This document shows, piece after piece, positions 54,001 to 64,000 of a stretch of 64,000 nucleotides of DNA. Numbering within the stretch: position 1 is the first letter of the stretch; each line of letters starts with the position of its first letter. A program made the translations under genes and the position numbers. The stretch is from positions 6,619,472 through 6,683,471 of the forward strand of contig NC_087069.1 of assembly GCF_963678635.1 (NCBI RefSeq). The letters are read 5' to 3'. The DNA comes from Symsagittifera roscoffensis. Lineage: Eukaryota > Xenacoelomorpha > Acoela > Convolutidae. A model generated the notes under the pieces. That model saw only the letters and a program-made list of their open reading frames with translations. It searched no databases and was not told the DNA's origin.

Positions 54001-55485
54001 TAACATTTGATTCAGACTTCAAATGAACAACTTAACTTAAAATTTAATTCAACTGAAAAACTTAAGTGAAAACTTTAAAAGTCAAACCCAATTATCTAAC
54101 TTTTCAAACACTAAACAGTTTTTTTCATTCTTTCAGTTATATTAACTTTGGAAAAAGGCAAAGATTTTGAGTGAAGTTTGACGGATGGTCGAAGTAACTT
54201 AATATTTACCCACGACGCCAGTCAGGCGGAATGTGCCCTTTTTTCCCTCTGAAAACAGATGAATCCCCCACTGTTCTGAATAATAAAGTAGCTAAAGCAG
54301 ATGGAAATATTTAGTTCCTCCCCGTTAAATTAAATATTGCCTTTTCTAATATGAAACAACAAAAAGCAGATGTCTGTCTCCTAATCAAAAGGAGGATAAG
54401 AAACTAAAAGAGGACTAAAGCCTAAAAGTAGTTGCAGGGAAAACCAAACAAACTGTTCCGGATGAGTTTGCCTGTATTTTTCAGTGACACTAATTTCTTA
54501 CGTTCAAAAAGACGGCTGAACATTTTTGAAAAGTTTACTATTTTTCTCTAAAAAAAGAAACTAAATTTTCCTTATCGTAATTTTCTTTTAGAGTTACTCA
54601 AAACTTCAGTAAAATAATTTCTCAAATTATATAAAGCAATTCAAGCGTACACCGAGAGCAACGACACTGGATTCGAACAAACTTTTCAACTGACAGCGGG
54701 CACAGGATATTGTACCCGTTTCTCGACAAGTAGCGGACAATAACTACTTCCAATCTTCTCTCCACTAACTCCCAGCAAAATATTGTGAGAGAAAAGTATT
54801 AAGTTAATAAATTAGAACTCCCATCCCATTGGTATTAGTTCATAATAAATACACAGCTGTGCATAACTTTTAAGCAATTCTATTTGATCATCCTTTTCAA
54901 TTTACCTGTTTATACAAATATCATTATAATGCAAGATTAGATCGACTTTGATCTATGATATAATGTAACCGAGACTTATAACTTAAGTTACTGACTGAAA
55001 GAAAAGGATCAATCAATCGACTCGTTGCTTCTTGTAATAAACTATAAAGTCAAAATAATGTCTTATTGCTCACACGGTTGGTCACAAAGTAAATATGATA
55101 AAACTTGTGCGCGTAACAGTAACGGTCACAAAGTGGATGCTAAACTCTGACCATGATTACAAAGAAAGACTACTGAAACTTAAGACATTGCGATCAAGCC
55201 TTTACGTCGAAAGGCACAATCCTCTTTTGTATTTATCCTTGATTACTTCCAAATATGATATATCGATCAGCGTTCAAACCTGTAATTATGAGAAAATTCG
55301 TCAGCACAGAGGAGACAAAAGCGTAGTCAACAAAAACTAATTTATCAAACAAATTTATGTAAAAACTTAATATCTTCACAAAAATTTCAACTATTTATTT
55401 TCGAAAATCGATGGAAACCCCAAAATCTCAAAGTAAGCAAATAAATTCAGGCCATTCGAAAACAAATTGACCAATTAGAAAATTA
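54001..55485. other. Unassigned spacer, about 1.5 kb
   Basis: An 81-codon plus frame (55095-55340) has no recognisable motif. Near 54670-54730 a weak B-box-like TGTTCGAATCCAGTG (minus) occurs. No gene supported. Confidence 0.3.
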
Positions 55486-56930
55486 GCAGATGAACTCAAA
55501 AAATCAAGAACAGCTTATCACTAGAAAGAAATAAACGCCTGCCGGCCCTCCCCAAGAATATTGTAGAGGTGAAAACAGAAAGAATTTGGGTACTGACAGA
55601 AAAATTTTTTATTGCTCGCTTGGAACATTGAGCTCCGTGTTGCACTTTTGGATACTGAGCTATCTCTCGAATTTCTGTTGAAACTGACACAAAACTGTGC
55701 GACAGAACGTTTAAAGGGCCCCATGGCCTCAAGACATTTTCGATATATTACGTTTTTTGTTAATATTGACTTCGATTTTGTAATAAAGATATTTAACCAA
55801 CAGGAACGTTTAGCAAACTTGATAAGTTGAAATTTTCCAGCATCCGGTCCTTCTATCATCAGAACACGCCCCGTAGCAGATAACTTGATTTCGTTTAACA
55901 ACACTCCATTTTTTGTTAGTTTTTCATCTAAACGGCGAGGATAATTAATTTCCCTTTTCCTATTTGAAAACGTTATCACATTTGTGTTAAATGAGATTGC
56001 AATCCTTGTCAGAGTTTGAGAAACTTGCAGGCAACGTATTAGAAAAACATCAAAACAAAAAAGTGGAAAATATAGGTTTCTAATCTGAAACCCCACGTTA
56101 TTTGACCCTCTACGTTCACGCGCCCTTTTTTCAGCCCTGAACAGCCCTGAACAAATTGACAAAAAGCTATCAAATATAGCCAAAATTCTCAATTTTGGCA
56201 GCAAAATATCAAAAAATCAAGAACAGCTTATCGCAAGAACGAAACGCCTACCGGACTTCCCCAAAAACATTTTAGAGATGAAAGCCAAAAGAATTTGGCT
56301 ATTGACGGAAAATAAACTTTTGCTCGCTTTGAAAAATGAGCTCCGAATTGCAATTTTTGGCACTGAGCTATCTCTCGAACTTTTGTTAAAAACTGACACG
56401 AAACTGTCCGACGGCAGGTTCAAAGGGCCCCATGGCCTTAGAACATTTTCGATATTACTTTTTTTTTGTTAATTTTGATGTCGATTTTGTAAGAAAGATA
56501 TTTAGCCAACAGGAACGTTTAGCAACTTGATAAGTTGAAATTTTCCAGCATCCGGTCCTTCTATCATCAGAACACGCCCCGTAGCAGATAACTTGATTTC
56601 GCTTAACAACACTCCATTTTTTGTTAGTTTTTCATCTAAACGGCGAGGATAATTGTTTTCCCTTTTCCTAACTGAAAAGTTTTCACATTTTGTGCTAACT
56701 GAGATTACAGCCCCTGTCACAATTTGAGAAATTTGCAGACAACGTATTAGAAAAGATCAAAACAAAAACATGGAAAATATAGGTTTCTAATCTGAAACCC
56801 CTCGTTAATTGACCCTCTACTTTCAGAGGCCCTACTTCATCAACTCTTAACAAGCCCATTACATCTTCACTCCATTTTAAGCCGATTATACACTTGATTT
56901 CATTTAGGAACTGTTTCCACCCTAGCAAAC
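55486..56930. repeat. Tandem duplication of about 0.7 kb (55486-56200 and 56207-56930)
   Basis: Two head-to-tail copies share AAAAAATCAAGAACAGCTTA, GAGCTATCTCTCGAA, AGGGCCCCATGGCCT, CAGCATCCGGTCCTTCTATC, GTAGCAGATAACTTGATTTC and ATATAGGTTTCTAATCTGAA. The segment at about 55830-55960 / 56530-56660 is almost identical. The minus strand of the first copy is open for 227 codons (55521-56204), and part of the frame is kept in the second (56502-56720). The plus strand also has matching frames (55612-55830, 56278-56472). None is recognised. Could be a duplicated gene fragment or a transposon. Confidence 0.65.
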
Positions 56931-57286
56931 TTCAAAATAAGCATACTCTAATTGAGGTCACATAAGCAATTCATTTAGGTTTCTGTTTTCCATTTCCGCA
57001 AGTAGTTGTTAATTGATTTATAAAATTATCAAACTAACGATTAGGTTAACAATGATAACAATAACAAATTATCTTATTCTGTTTGCGTATTTTAAAATTT
57101 ATTTACAAAACTTGGAATCAAGCAAGTAGGTTTTCTTGAAGTATAAAAACATTTATTTCCAGCAAGTCGAGATACACAGAGACTTTGGCTCCTCTGACCC
57201 AGTTAATATGGATCTAAATGCAAGGCCAGCTTAGCGTCGATGAGACTGGACGCATTAGTTCACTCTTGTCGATGACGAGAGGAAGC
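56931..57286. other. Left flank of the LTR retrotransposon
   Basis: About 0.36 kb AT-rich spacer without recognised features. No satellite sequence is found on this side of the element. Confidence 0.35.
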
Positions 57287-57560
57287 TGTCATCCGGCATG
57301 GATAGATACAACTCCATATAAAACTTCTTATGTATTTATATATCATTTATGTTTTGATATTATATAACATTAATGTGTACTGATCGATTGACCTTGATAA
57401 CAAGGACGAGAGCGGCGTCTAAAGAGAACTATGGTTCAGAACGTAAATAAACGTTACATAAACAGGTTGTTTTAACTTCTTCTCTCTCAAGCTCGACATT
57501 ATCTTTCCATACGGATTCAAGGATTAACAGTTCATACCTTGAGGACATAGCGGTATGACA
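57287..57560 (+). repeat. 5' LTR of Ty3/gypsy-type retrotransposon
   Basis: 274 bp beginning TGTCAT and ending ATGACA, a perfect 6-bp terminal inverted repeat with the usual TG...CA. A TATAAAA-type box is at about 57317 and AATAAA at 57446-57451. The end coincides exactly with the start of the primer-binding site. The 3' partner is missing, so the left border rests on the inverted repeat alone. Confidence 0.7.
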
Positions 57561-58540
57561 TGGCGCAGTCAGCAGGATTTTCGAAGAATGCACTCAACAT
57601 AAACCCATTTTGGGAACGAGCATCGGCCGAACCTCCATTAGAGTGGACAAAATGGGCGGCAACACTGGAAATGGCAGTATTCGCGAAAGACGGCATCGAA
57701 GTTCGAAATCTCCCACGAACAAGACCACAATTAGTAGAGCCATCTGAACCAGTATACGAGGTCGAGATAACCGGTGAAACGGAAGCCCAAAGGAAAAACC
57801 GCGAGGTGCGCAACCAAGAAAAAAGAGTGGGCTGGGAAAACCACGTGATAAAAGCGCGGGAAAAAGGAGTTCTGTGTAATTCATTCAGATGGGATGAAGC
57901 GGACGCAAAAGTGCGCAGCTATCTTTTCTTGTGTCTCGTTTTGGAGGATATATTCGTCACGACACGTATAATATCTTTTGAGAGGTATAATTTTATTTGT
58001 CGAAAACAAAAGAAAACAGAAAGTTTAGAACAATTTCATGCTGACCTAGTGGAACTAGCTTCACGGGCCGATTGCGGCGACCGAGAAAGTGAGTGGGTAA
58101 GGGACATGTTAACCACTCACATGAACAACGAAAAAATTGCAGAGGAATTGTTAGCAAAAACACGTACCCCACAGGAGGCATACGAATACGCAATTCGACG
58201 TGAAAAAGGAATAGAACACAGTCGTACAATGAAAATAAATCTGATCGGAGGTCAAAGAGTGACCCCAAAACAAGAACCAATACATTATGTTAATACACGT
58301 GGCAGACAAAACCAACAGTACAACCAGAACAATCAGCGAGGTCGGGGCGGTTTTCGCGGCCGACCGTATCCACGTGGATCACAAAACACAAGGGGTCAGT
58401 AATATCAACAACAACGAAACATAAGTTCCAAACAGTGTTTCAAGTGTGGAAATCAAAATGGTCCGAATGATCTACAATCTTGTCCGGCAAAAGACAAAAT
58501 TTGCTCAAAATGCGCAAAACGCGGACACTGCAAAAGTTTG
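57560..58540 (+). pseudogene. gag remnant (capsid-like and zinc knuckle)
   Basis: A 280-codon open frame (57560-58402) has the capsid-like features EPPLEWTKWAATLEMAVF, CRKQKKTESLEQFH and ADLVELASRADCGD, then an Arg/Gly-rich tail. A TAA at 58400-58402 interrupts it; the same frame continues to a zinc knuckle (CFKCG, then CSKCAKRGHC at about 58436-58535). A frame change inside the last knuckle (about 58530) leads to pol. The transition VRSYLFLCLVLEDIFVTTR looks shortened, suggesting an internal deletion. Non-functional. Confidence 0.85.
57561..57578 (+). promoter_or_regulatory. Primer-binding site
   Basis: TGGCGCAGTCAGCAGGAT starts at the base after the LTR. The same motif type primes from tRNA-Ser in Drosophila 17.6 and 297 (recalled, not checked). 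The first ATG of the long gag frame overlaps this junction, so the true gag start may lie downstream. Confidence 0.7.
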
Positions 58541-60627
58541 CCGTTCTACAAACGTAAATTACCTAGAAAATACAAATGAGGAACAGCAAGAGGAAACAGA
58601 AATAGAGAGCACGAGGACGGATACCGACCCGGTTGCATATGCTGAGTTCACCACAAACAATGGTTGGGAAAACTATCAAATAGACGAATTTTCAGTAATG
58701 GCAATATCGGAATCATTCGAAATCAAAAACACAAAAAGAAGATCGGAAGACGACTTAAATAGCCACATTGTTAAATTAAAGACGAATACAACAGAACTAT
58801 TCGCGATTGCTGACTCAGGCAGCCCGATGTCTTTTCCAAACGAAAAAACCGTTCAACGAATACAACAAAATGATCAAACGGCAGTGTTCAAAAACATCCC
58901 CCCGGAGGATACAGCCAGAAATTTAGCATGTTACAACGGTGAAACAATACATCCTAAAGGAAGGCTAATAGTTACGATTGAGTCGGGAGGTTGGAAAGTA
59001 CAAACATCTCCGTTCATTATCGTGGACAACCACAAAGCAAATATAATAGGACGGAACCTATTACCACGCATCGGCATTAAACTAATTCAGGACAAACAAA
59101 CACAAAGGGTACTCACGGTACAACGAAGCGACGAATCAAACCATGAAATTGAACAATGGGTCAAGGCTAATTTTCAACAATTATGCGTACGAATAGGAAA
59201 GTCAAAACACCACGTAATGAAAACACAATTCAATAAAGACTTTGAACCGGTACAACAAAAGGGCAGACGTATACCAACACATCTACAAGAAAGGGTCGAA
59301 GCGGAACTAAACAATTTGATTGATCAAAAACACATTATCAAGCTCGATAAGTGCTCAGACAAACAATTTATTAGCCCAATAGTTATCACAGTCAAAAAAG
59401 ACCAAACGGTTAAACTGGCACTAGATTCCAAAAAGATTATCAAATACATACACAAAAACAAATATCAAATGCCAAACATAGATCTCCTTCTGGACAATAT
59501 CGCACAAATGGTGAAATCAGACAAGTCAAATCAGACACTATTCACTACACTCGATTTACGATACGCATATTCACAAATCCCGTTGGATAAAACAACAAGA
59601 GAACAATGCAACTTCAGTCTCATTGGCGGAAATGCTACAGGAACATAACAATTCCAAACAGGATTTTACGGCCTTACGGATATGCCGGCAGAGTTTCAAA
59701 AAGCAGTAGATTTAGCACTCTCAAATTGCAATAATACTTACGCATATCTAGACGAAATTCTAATCGTAACAAAAGGAACGATAGAGACACATCGCCAAAA
59801 ACTCCAAATAGTGCTAACAAAACTTGACGAGGAGCATCTTGCAATTTCATAAGACAAGTGTAAACTCGCATGCAAGCAAGTTGAGTGGTTAGGTTTCACT
59901 TTCAACAGTGAGGGAACCAAACCACTTATAAAGAAAACTGAAGCTATTGAAAAATTATCGCCTCCCAAAACGTTCAAACAACTTAAAAGTTTCATGGGTT
60001 CAATACACCATCTTACAAGATATACCAAAATTAGCACAAACAGCGGCAGCTCTGCGGCCGCTCTTAAAGAACACTGAAAAGAACAGACATATCAATTGGT
60101 TACCTGAACATAGCTTAGCTTTCAAAAACATCCTGCAGCTGGTAGCAAAAATAACACAAAATAAACACTTCGACACTCGCATCGTCTGTGATGCATCTAA
60201 CACAAGTTTAGGAGCGGCATTAGAGCAACACGCAGCAGATGGTTGGGTGGCTATAGCATACGCGTCACGATTTTTAAACTCCCTCGAGGAAAAATATTCA
60301 GTCAACGAACTAGAATTATTAGGGGTCGTTTGGGCAATTGAACACTTCAAATACTATCCGGACGGCAAACATTTTACCGTCATCACCGACCATCAAGCTT
60401 TAATCAGCGCTTTAAACGCCAGCGAACGATCAAAGACAAGTCAAAGCCGACTAAACCGCTGGATTGATAGATTAATACCATTTCATTTTGATATTAAACA
60501 TCTCGCAGGGAGTAAAATGGGCTTAATAGACTATATGTCACGAAATCCGGTTGGATTACCAATACCCCCCAGCGAGTACGACGAGGAACTTGTAGTTGCG
60601 GCAATTAATACTGTCAATCATTTCTAG
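58531..60627 (+). pseudogene. pol remnant (protease, reverse transcriptase, RNase H)
   Basis: Protease: FAIADSGSPMSF with the catalytic D-S-G, then ANIIGRNLLPRIG. RT: ERVEAELNNLIDQKHI, TLFTTLDLRYAYSQIPL, FYGLTDMPAEFQKA. The catalytic box is YLDE (about 59745-59756) where YxDD is required, so the enzyme is dead. Stops at 59646-59648 and near 59850; a frameshift near 60022. RNase H: RIVCDASNTSLGAAL, NELELLGVVWAIEHF and FTVITDHQALIS carry the D, E and D. Integrase is missing. Confidence 0.88.
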
Positions 60628-62520
60628 GTTGTTTATGAGTGTATCTCGAAAACTACAAAGAATTGAGCAGTCATATTTGGAGGCAAGATTTGCAATCCTT
60701 GAGAGTACTCTGACAGGACCTAACGACAGGGTTGGGAAATTCTGATTTTTAAAGAATAATAATAATTTAAATTTTCTGAAAATTTCTGAAAAAATCACAA
60801 AAAACGTCTTATCTCGAAAACTACAAACAATTGAGCAGTCATATTTGGAGGCAAGAGTCGCAATCTTTGAGATTACTCTGACAGTCCCAAACTACAGGTT
60901 TGGGAATTTCACATTTTGCAAAAAAATTAATATAAGTTTTCTGAAAATTTTTGAAAAAATCCCAAAAAACATCATATCTCGAAAACTACAAGGATTTGAG
61001 CAGTCACATTTGGAGGCAAGATTCGCGATCGTTGATAGTACTCTGACCGTAACCAACTAGTGGGTTGGGAATTTCAGACTTTGCACAAAAAAAATGTCAA
61101 AATTTTGAAAAAATCACAAAAAACGTCATATCTTGAAAACTACAAAGAATTGAGCAGTCATATTTGAGGTTACTCTGACAGTTCCCAACTACAGGTTTGG
61201 GAATTTCACATTTTGCAAAAAAGTTAATACAAGTTTTCTGAAAATTTTTAAAAAAATCACAAAAAACGTCATATCTCGAAAACTACAAAGAATTGAGCAG
61301 TCATATTTGGAGGCAAGATTCGCAATCTTTGAGATTACTCTGAGAGGACCTAACTACAGGGTTGCGAATTTCACATTTTGCGAAAAAAAATTAATTTAAG
61401 TTTTCTGAAAGTTTTTTGAAAAAATCACAAAAAACGTCATATCTCGAAAACTACAAAGATTTGCACAGTCATATTTGGAGGCAAGATTTGTAACTCCTTA
61501 GAATACTCTGACAGCACCCAACTACAGGGTTGGGAACCTCAAGATTTATAAATAATTTTTTTAATAGAAATTTCGGAAAATTTTTGAAAAAATCTCAAAT
61601 ATCGTCTTATCTCGTTAACTAAAATGATTCGGGCATTCAAAATTGATGCGAGACCAAATTGATGCGAGGCCAAATTCGCAACCCCTAATTCAATATTGGG
61701 CTGTTTAAATTAAACTCGGTAAAATAAACACTAAAATCAAATAAGAAAATTGAAAAAAAAATCTTAACGTTGAAAAAAATCTTAACGTAAAAAATAATAC
61801 GTTGAAAAAGCTTAAACATGTCGAGATAGTGAAGCCCGCATTTAAATATATAACAAGAATTTGAGCAGTCATATTCAGAGAAAAGATTCGCAACATCCTG
61901 AAGGTACCCTCACAGATTCCAATTAGAGGATTGGAATCTTCAAAAATTTAGAATTTTTTAACATTTAAGTTTTATTGAAAATTTCGGAGAAAATCATAAA
62001 AAAAACGTCATATCTCGAAAACTAAAACGATTTGAATCGTCAAATTTGGCAGCGAAAATCGCAACTCCTGAGATTACCCTGACAGAGCCTCACTACAGAG
62101 ATGGTAATTTCAAGTTTTGTGAAATTTTTTATATCTAAGTTTTCTTAAAAATTTTGATAAAATCCAAAAAAACATCATATCTCGAATACTACAATGGTTT
62201 CAGCAGCCATAATCAGAGGCAAGATTCGCAACCCCTGAGAGATCCTTCACAAAATCCACCAACAGGATTGAGACCTTCAACATTTAGGAACTTTTAAATA
62301 TCTAAAATTTTGAAAAAGTCATAGAAAACGTCATATCTCGAAAACTACAAGAATTTGAGAAGTGAGAATTGGAGGCAAGACTCGCAACCCCTGAGAGTAC
62401 CCTGACAGCACCCAACTACAGGGTGAAATTGCCTATCTCGTAAACTAAAAGGATTTGGTTATTCATATATGGAGGCCAGAATCGCAAAACCTGGGAAAAC
62501 CCTACAATTTCCTACTATTG
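60628..62520. repeat. ~165-bp satellite, array 2 (about 11-12 units)
   Basis: TATCTCGAAAACTACAA-type blocks recur at about 60643, 60811, 60975, 61129, 61272, 61442, 61609, then after a gap 62011, 62179, 62334 and 62434: spacings mostly 143-170. Each unit has TTGAGCAGTCATATTTGGAG, a GAGAGTACTCTGACAG-type block and the dyad CCCAACTACAGGGTTGGG. Units near 61000-61450 are most alike. The gap (61620-61860) holds GCTTAAACATGTCGAGATAG, the same flank as array 1. Small open frames here are artefacts. Confidence 0.85.
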
Positions 62521-63200
62521 GGTTGTTTATTTCAAGCTTGATAAAATAAACACTGAAAAAATTAGGCGACGGGTAGACAGACATAATCAAATTAATTAAA
62601 AAAGCAGTTATACAGACAGACAGACTTAATTTGGCCTCGAAAAAAATACTGAAAAATAAATTACCTTGCGGAAAACTAATTGAAAAACTTTCTTAAGCAT
62701 TGCATTATATGATATAGCTTAAACATGAAAAAATTATATCGTTAAACATGCAAAATTATTATGCTTAAACATGGGAGATAGCTGTCACTCGCATTTAAAT
62801 ATAGTTTAGATTAGATTAGATTAGATTAGATTAAATTTAGATAGATAGATATAGATATATATTGTTTTTGCAAAAAGAAAATATAAACAAAAGATTATCT
62901 TCTTCTTAAAGGTCTGATGAAAAAAATCGTAAACATTCCATTGATTTAGATTCGAACCGTGACACTGCGATTGCAAAACAAATCTGAATCTAAAGGCCTT
63001 TAGAAACCATCTTACGATGATATGATTTTCTGTATCATGAAAAAACTGCTCTCATTAGGATCATATTAGGATATTAGGCGTGCTTATTAGAATCATAAGA
63101 ACCCCTTTTGACCCGGAAATTCTTGATCAACTTTGGATTCTACATTGGGTGTGTTAGAAGTACCCGAACAAAATTTTTTTTGATTGTGATTTTGGTTGTG
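62521..63200. other. Array flank, microsatellite and tRNA-like relic
   Basis: 62700-62815 repeats the satellite flank (GCTTAAACATG, GCATTTAAATATA). 62806-62865 is a microsatellite of ATTAG units passing into GATA. 62950-63030 (minus) has B-box-like ACGGTTCGAATCTAAATC and may be a tRNA-derived relic. Confidence 0.45.
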
Positions 63201-63545
63201 TGGTTGCCTTGAGCTACTCAATAGGAAAGTTCGGGCGATCCGGGAAAATTAAAGGAAGAACTCGGTGGGTGTATTAGGCAAATACACACCCTTTTGAGAA
63301 GAAAAATTGTTCCCTACTCTCGTGCACTTGGAGCAGTCCGAGTGTGGGAGAGCTTTTTCATAGACTTGACGAATTTTCGATCGGAGGTTGCCTTGAGCTA
63401 CTTAGTAGGACAGCTCGGGCAATCGCAGGACACCCAAAAGAAGACCTCGGTGGGTGTATTAGGCAGATACACACCCACTTGAGAAGACTGTGTCCTGGGC
63501 TTCGTTCTTTCGGATCGTTCCGATTGGGGGAAGTCTTTTTCTTTA
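63200..63545 (+). repeat. Direct repeat pair with conserved hairpin
   Basis: Two copies (about 63201-63365 and 63390-63545) share GGTTGCCTTGAGCTACT, CTCGGTGGGTGTATTAGGCA and GAGAAG. Each has an 8-bp hairpin, GTGGGTGT/ACACCCAC (arm partly lost in the first copy), followed by a CTTTTTC-containing end. Both overlap short frames that are not considered genes. Function unknown; an LTR or structured RNA are possibilities. Confidence 0.5.
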
Positions 63546-64000
63546 AGACTAAGTTTTATTTATCTATTTCTGAATCATCACTGCTTTTTATAAAAGATTG
63601 TTTAACTTTAACAAAGCAGTGACTTGATAACTTGTGTGGCAATAAATTGATACTGACAAAAGGTCGCTGTCACCTGTAGGATATTCTTATCTGATTATCG
63701 ATTGTGTTTTGTGTGTCGATTATATCTTGTGGAAACTTAGTGATACTGTTATACAATACAACCGGGTTGAGTTAGCATTATATCAATACTGGGTAGACAT
63801 TGTGTGTAACTTTAGCTGAGTCACTAGTTTAGTCGTGAGAGATCTAAGAGACATTTTGATACTGACGGAATCGAGTAGGCAGCGTTAAATGATTTAACTA
63901 AATCTTGTTTGTGGTACGTTTGCACTGCCATCAAATTACGAATATTTTCATTTTGTAAAAAACTATGCAGCGCAGGGACTCGCTAGGATCGACTACTAAA
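63546..64000. other. Right window edge, unassigned
   Basis: No open frame of note and no clear match to repeats in the window. It is less AT-rich than average and could be the start of another element continuing outside. Confidence 0.3.

Larger units (their letters stand above)
57287..60627 (+). mobile_element. Ty3/gypsy-type LTR retrotransposon, 3' truncated and dead
   Basis: Order: 5' LTR, tRNA primer-binding site, gag with zinc knuckle, protease, reverse transcriptase, RNase H; the homology then stops at about 60627. Integrase, polypurine tract and 3' LTR are absent, and satellite repeats follow at once. Several in-frame stops and frameshifts show inactivity. gag to pol similarity places it in the Ty3/gypsy group. 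Confidence 0.9.

Noticed and set aside
58525-58545. Programmed gag-pol frameshift
   Set aside because: The frame change falls inside the zinc knuckle and destroys its last residues, without a slippery heptamer; it reads as decay alongside the stop at 58400.
57287-60627. Endogenous retrovirus
   Set aside because: No envelope-like frame exists, the element stops before integrase, and gag-pol features fit Ty3/gypsy retrotransposons.
60628-62520. Regularly spaced repeats resembling a CRISPR array
   Set aside because: Units are about 165 bp, diverged along their whole length, with no constant short repeat and unique spacer pattern, in an animal genome.

Overview
This is AT-rich animal nuclear DNA. 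Genes are sparse, introns carry GT-AG signals, and old transposons are abundant. The animal identity rests on three recognisable genes, all on the minus strand: a glycogen-targeting subunit of protein phosphatase 1 (PPP1R3 family), a caspase, and the Mediator subunit MED14. I cannot name the phylum. Nothing looks bacterial or viral; there is no operon, CRISPR array or phage module.

Layout. 1-6.7 kb holds copies of a hairpin-bearing repeat family (called H1 here) and otherwise featureless DNA. PPP1R3 is at 6.76-7.95 kb as one open frame. 8-15.9 kb has no host gene I can support, but holds a decayed MULE-type DNA transposase (13.69-14.64 kb, minus) and an inverted H1 fragment. 15.9-18.1 kb is a tandem duplication of about 0.7-0.8 kb followed by a copy of a second hairpin family (H2). 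The caspase is at 18.38-19.66 kb. 20-30.8 kb is repeat-rich: tRNA-derived SINE-like heads, two Tc1/mariner-like MITEs head to tail, fold-backs, two more H2 copies and an array of a ~165-bp satellite.

MED14 fills 30.9-51.15 kb. I rebuilt it by hand as 18 coding exons, one of only 17 nt. All exon phases agree and the total is 4,458 nt (1,485 codons plus stop), close to the human protein of about 1,450 residues. Its introns host a dead LINE (33.1-37.3 kb), a hAT-type MITE with a perfect 8-bp target duplication, a perfect 30-bp inverted repeat just after one splice donor, SINE-like sequence and a palindrome-bearing repeat family.

51-57 kb has a second LINE reverse-transcriptase remnant and a ~0.7-kb tandem duplication of unknown origin. 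A Ty3/gypsy-type LTR retrotransposon (57.29-60.63 kb, plus) has an intact-looking 5' LTR and primer-binding site but broken gag-pol and no integrase or 3' LTR. It runs directly into a second, larger array of the ~165-bp satellite (60.63-62.5 kb). The right edge has a microsatellite and a duplicated hairpin-containing sequence.

The host genes do not form a pathway: MED14 serves RNA polymerase II transcription, PPP1R3 serves glycogen metabolism, and the caspase is a cysteine protease of cell death or signalling. The least-described material is the H1/H2 families, whose architecture (subterminal inverted repeats plus an outside hairpin) resembles Helentron-type non-autonomous elements; the divergent caspase; the PPP1R3 serine-rich insert that may really be a stop-free intron; and the MED14 microexon and intronic hairpin.
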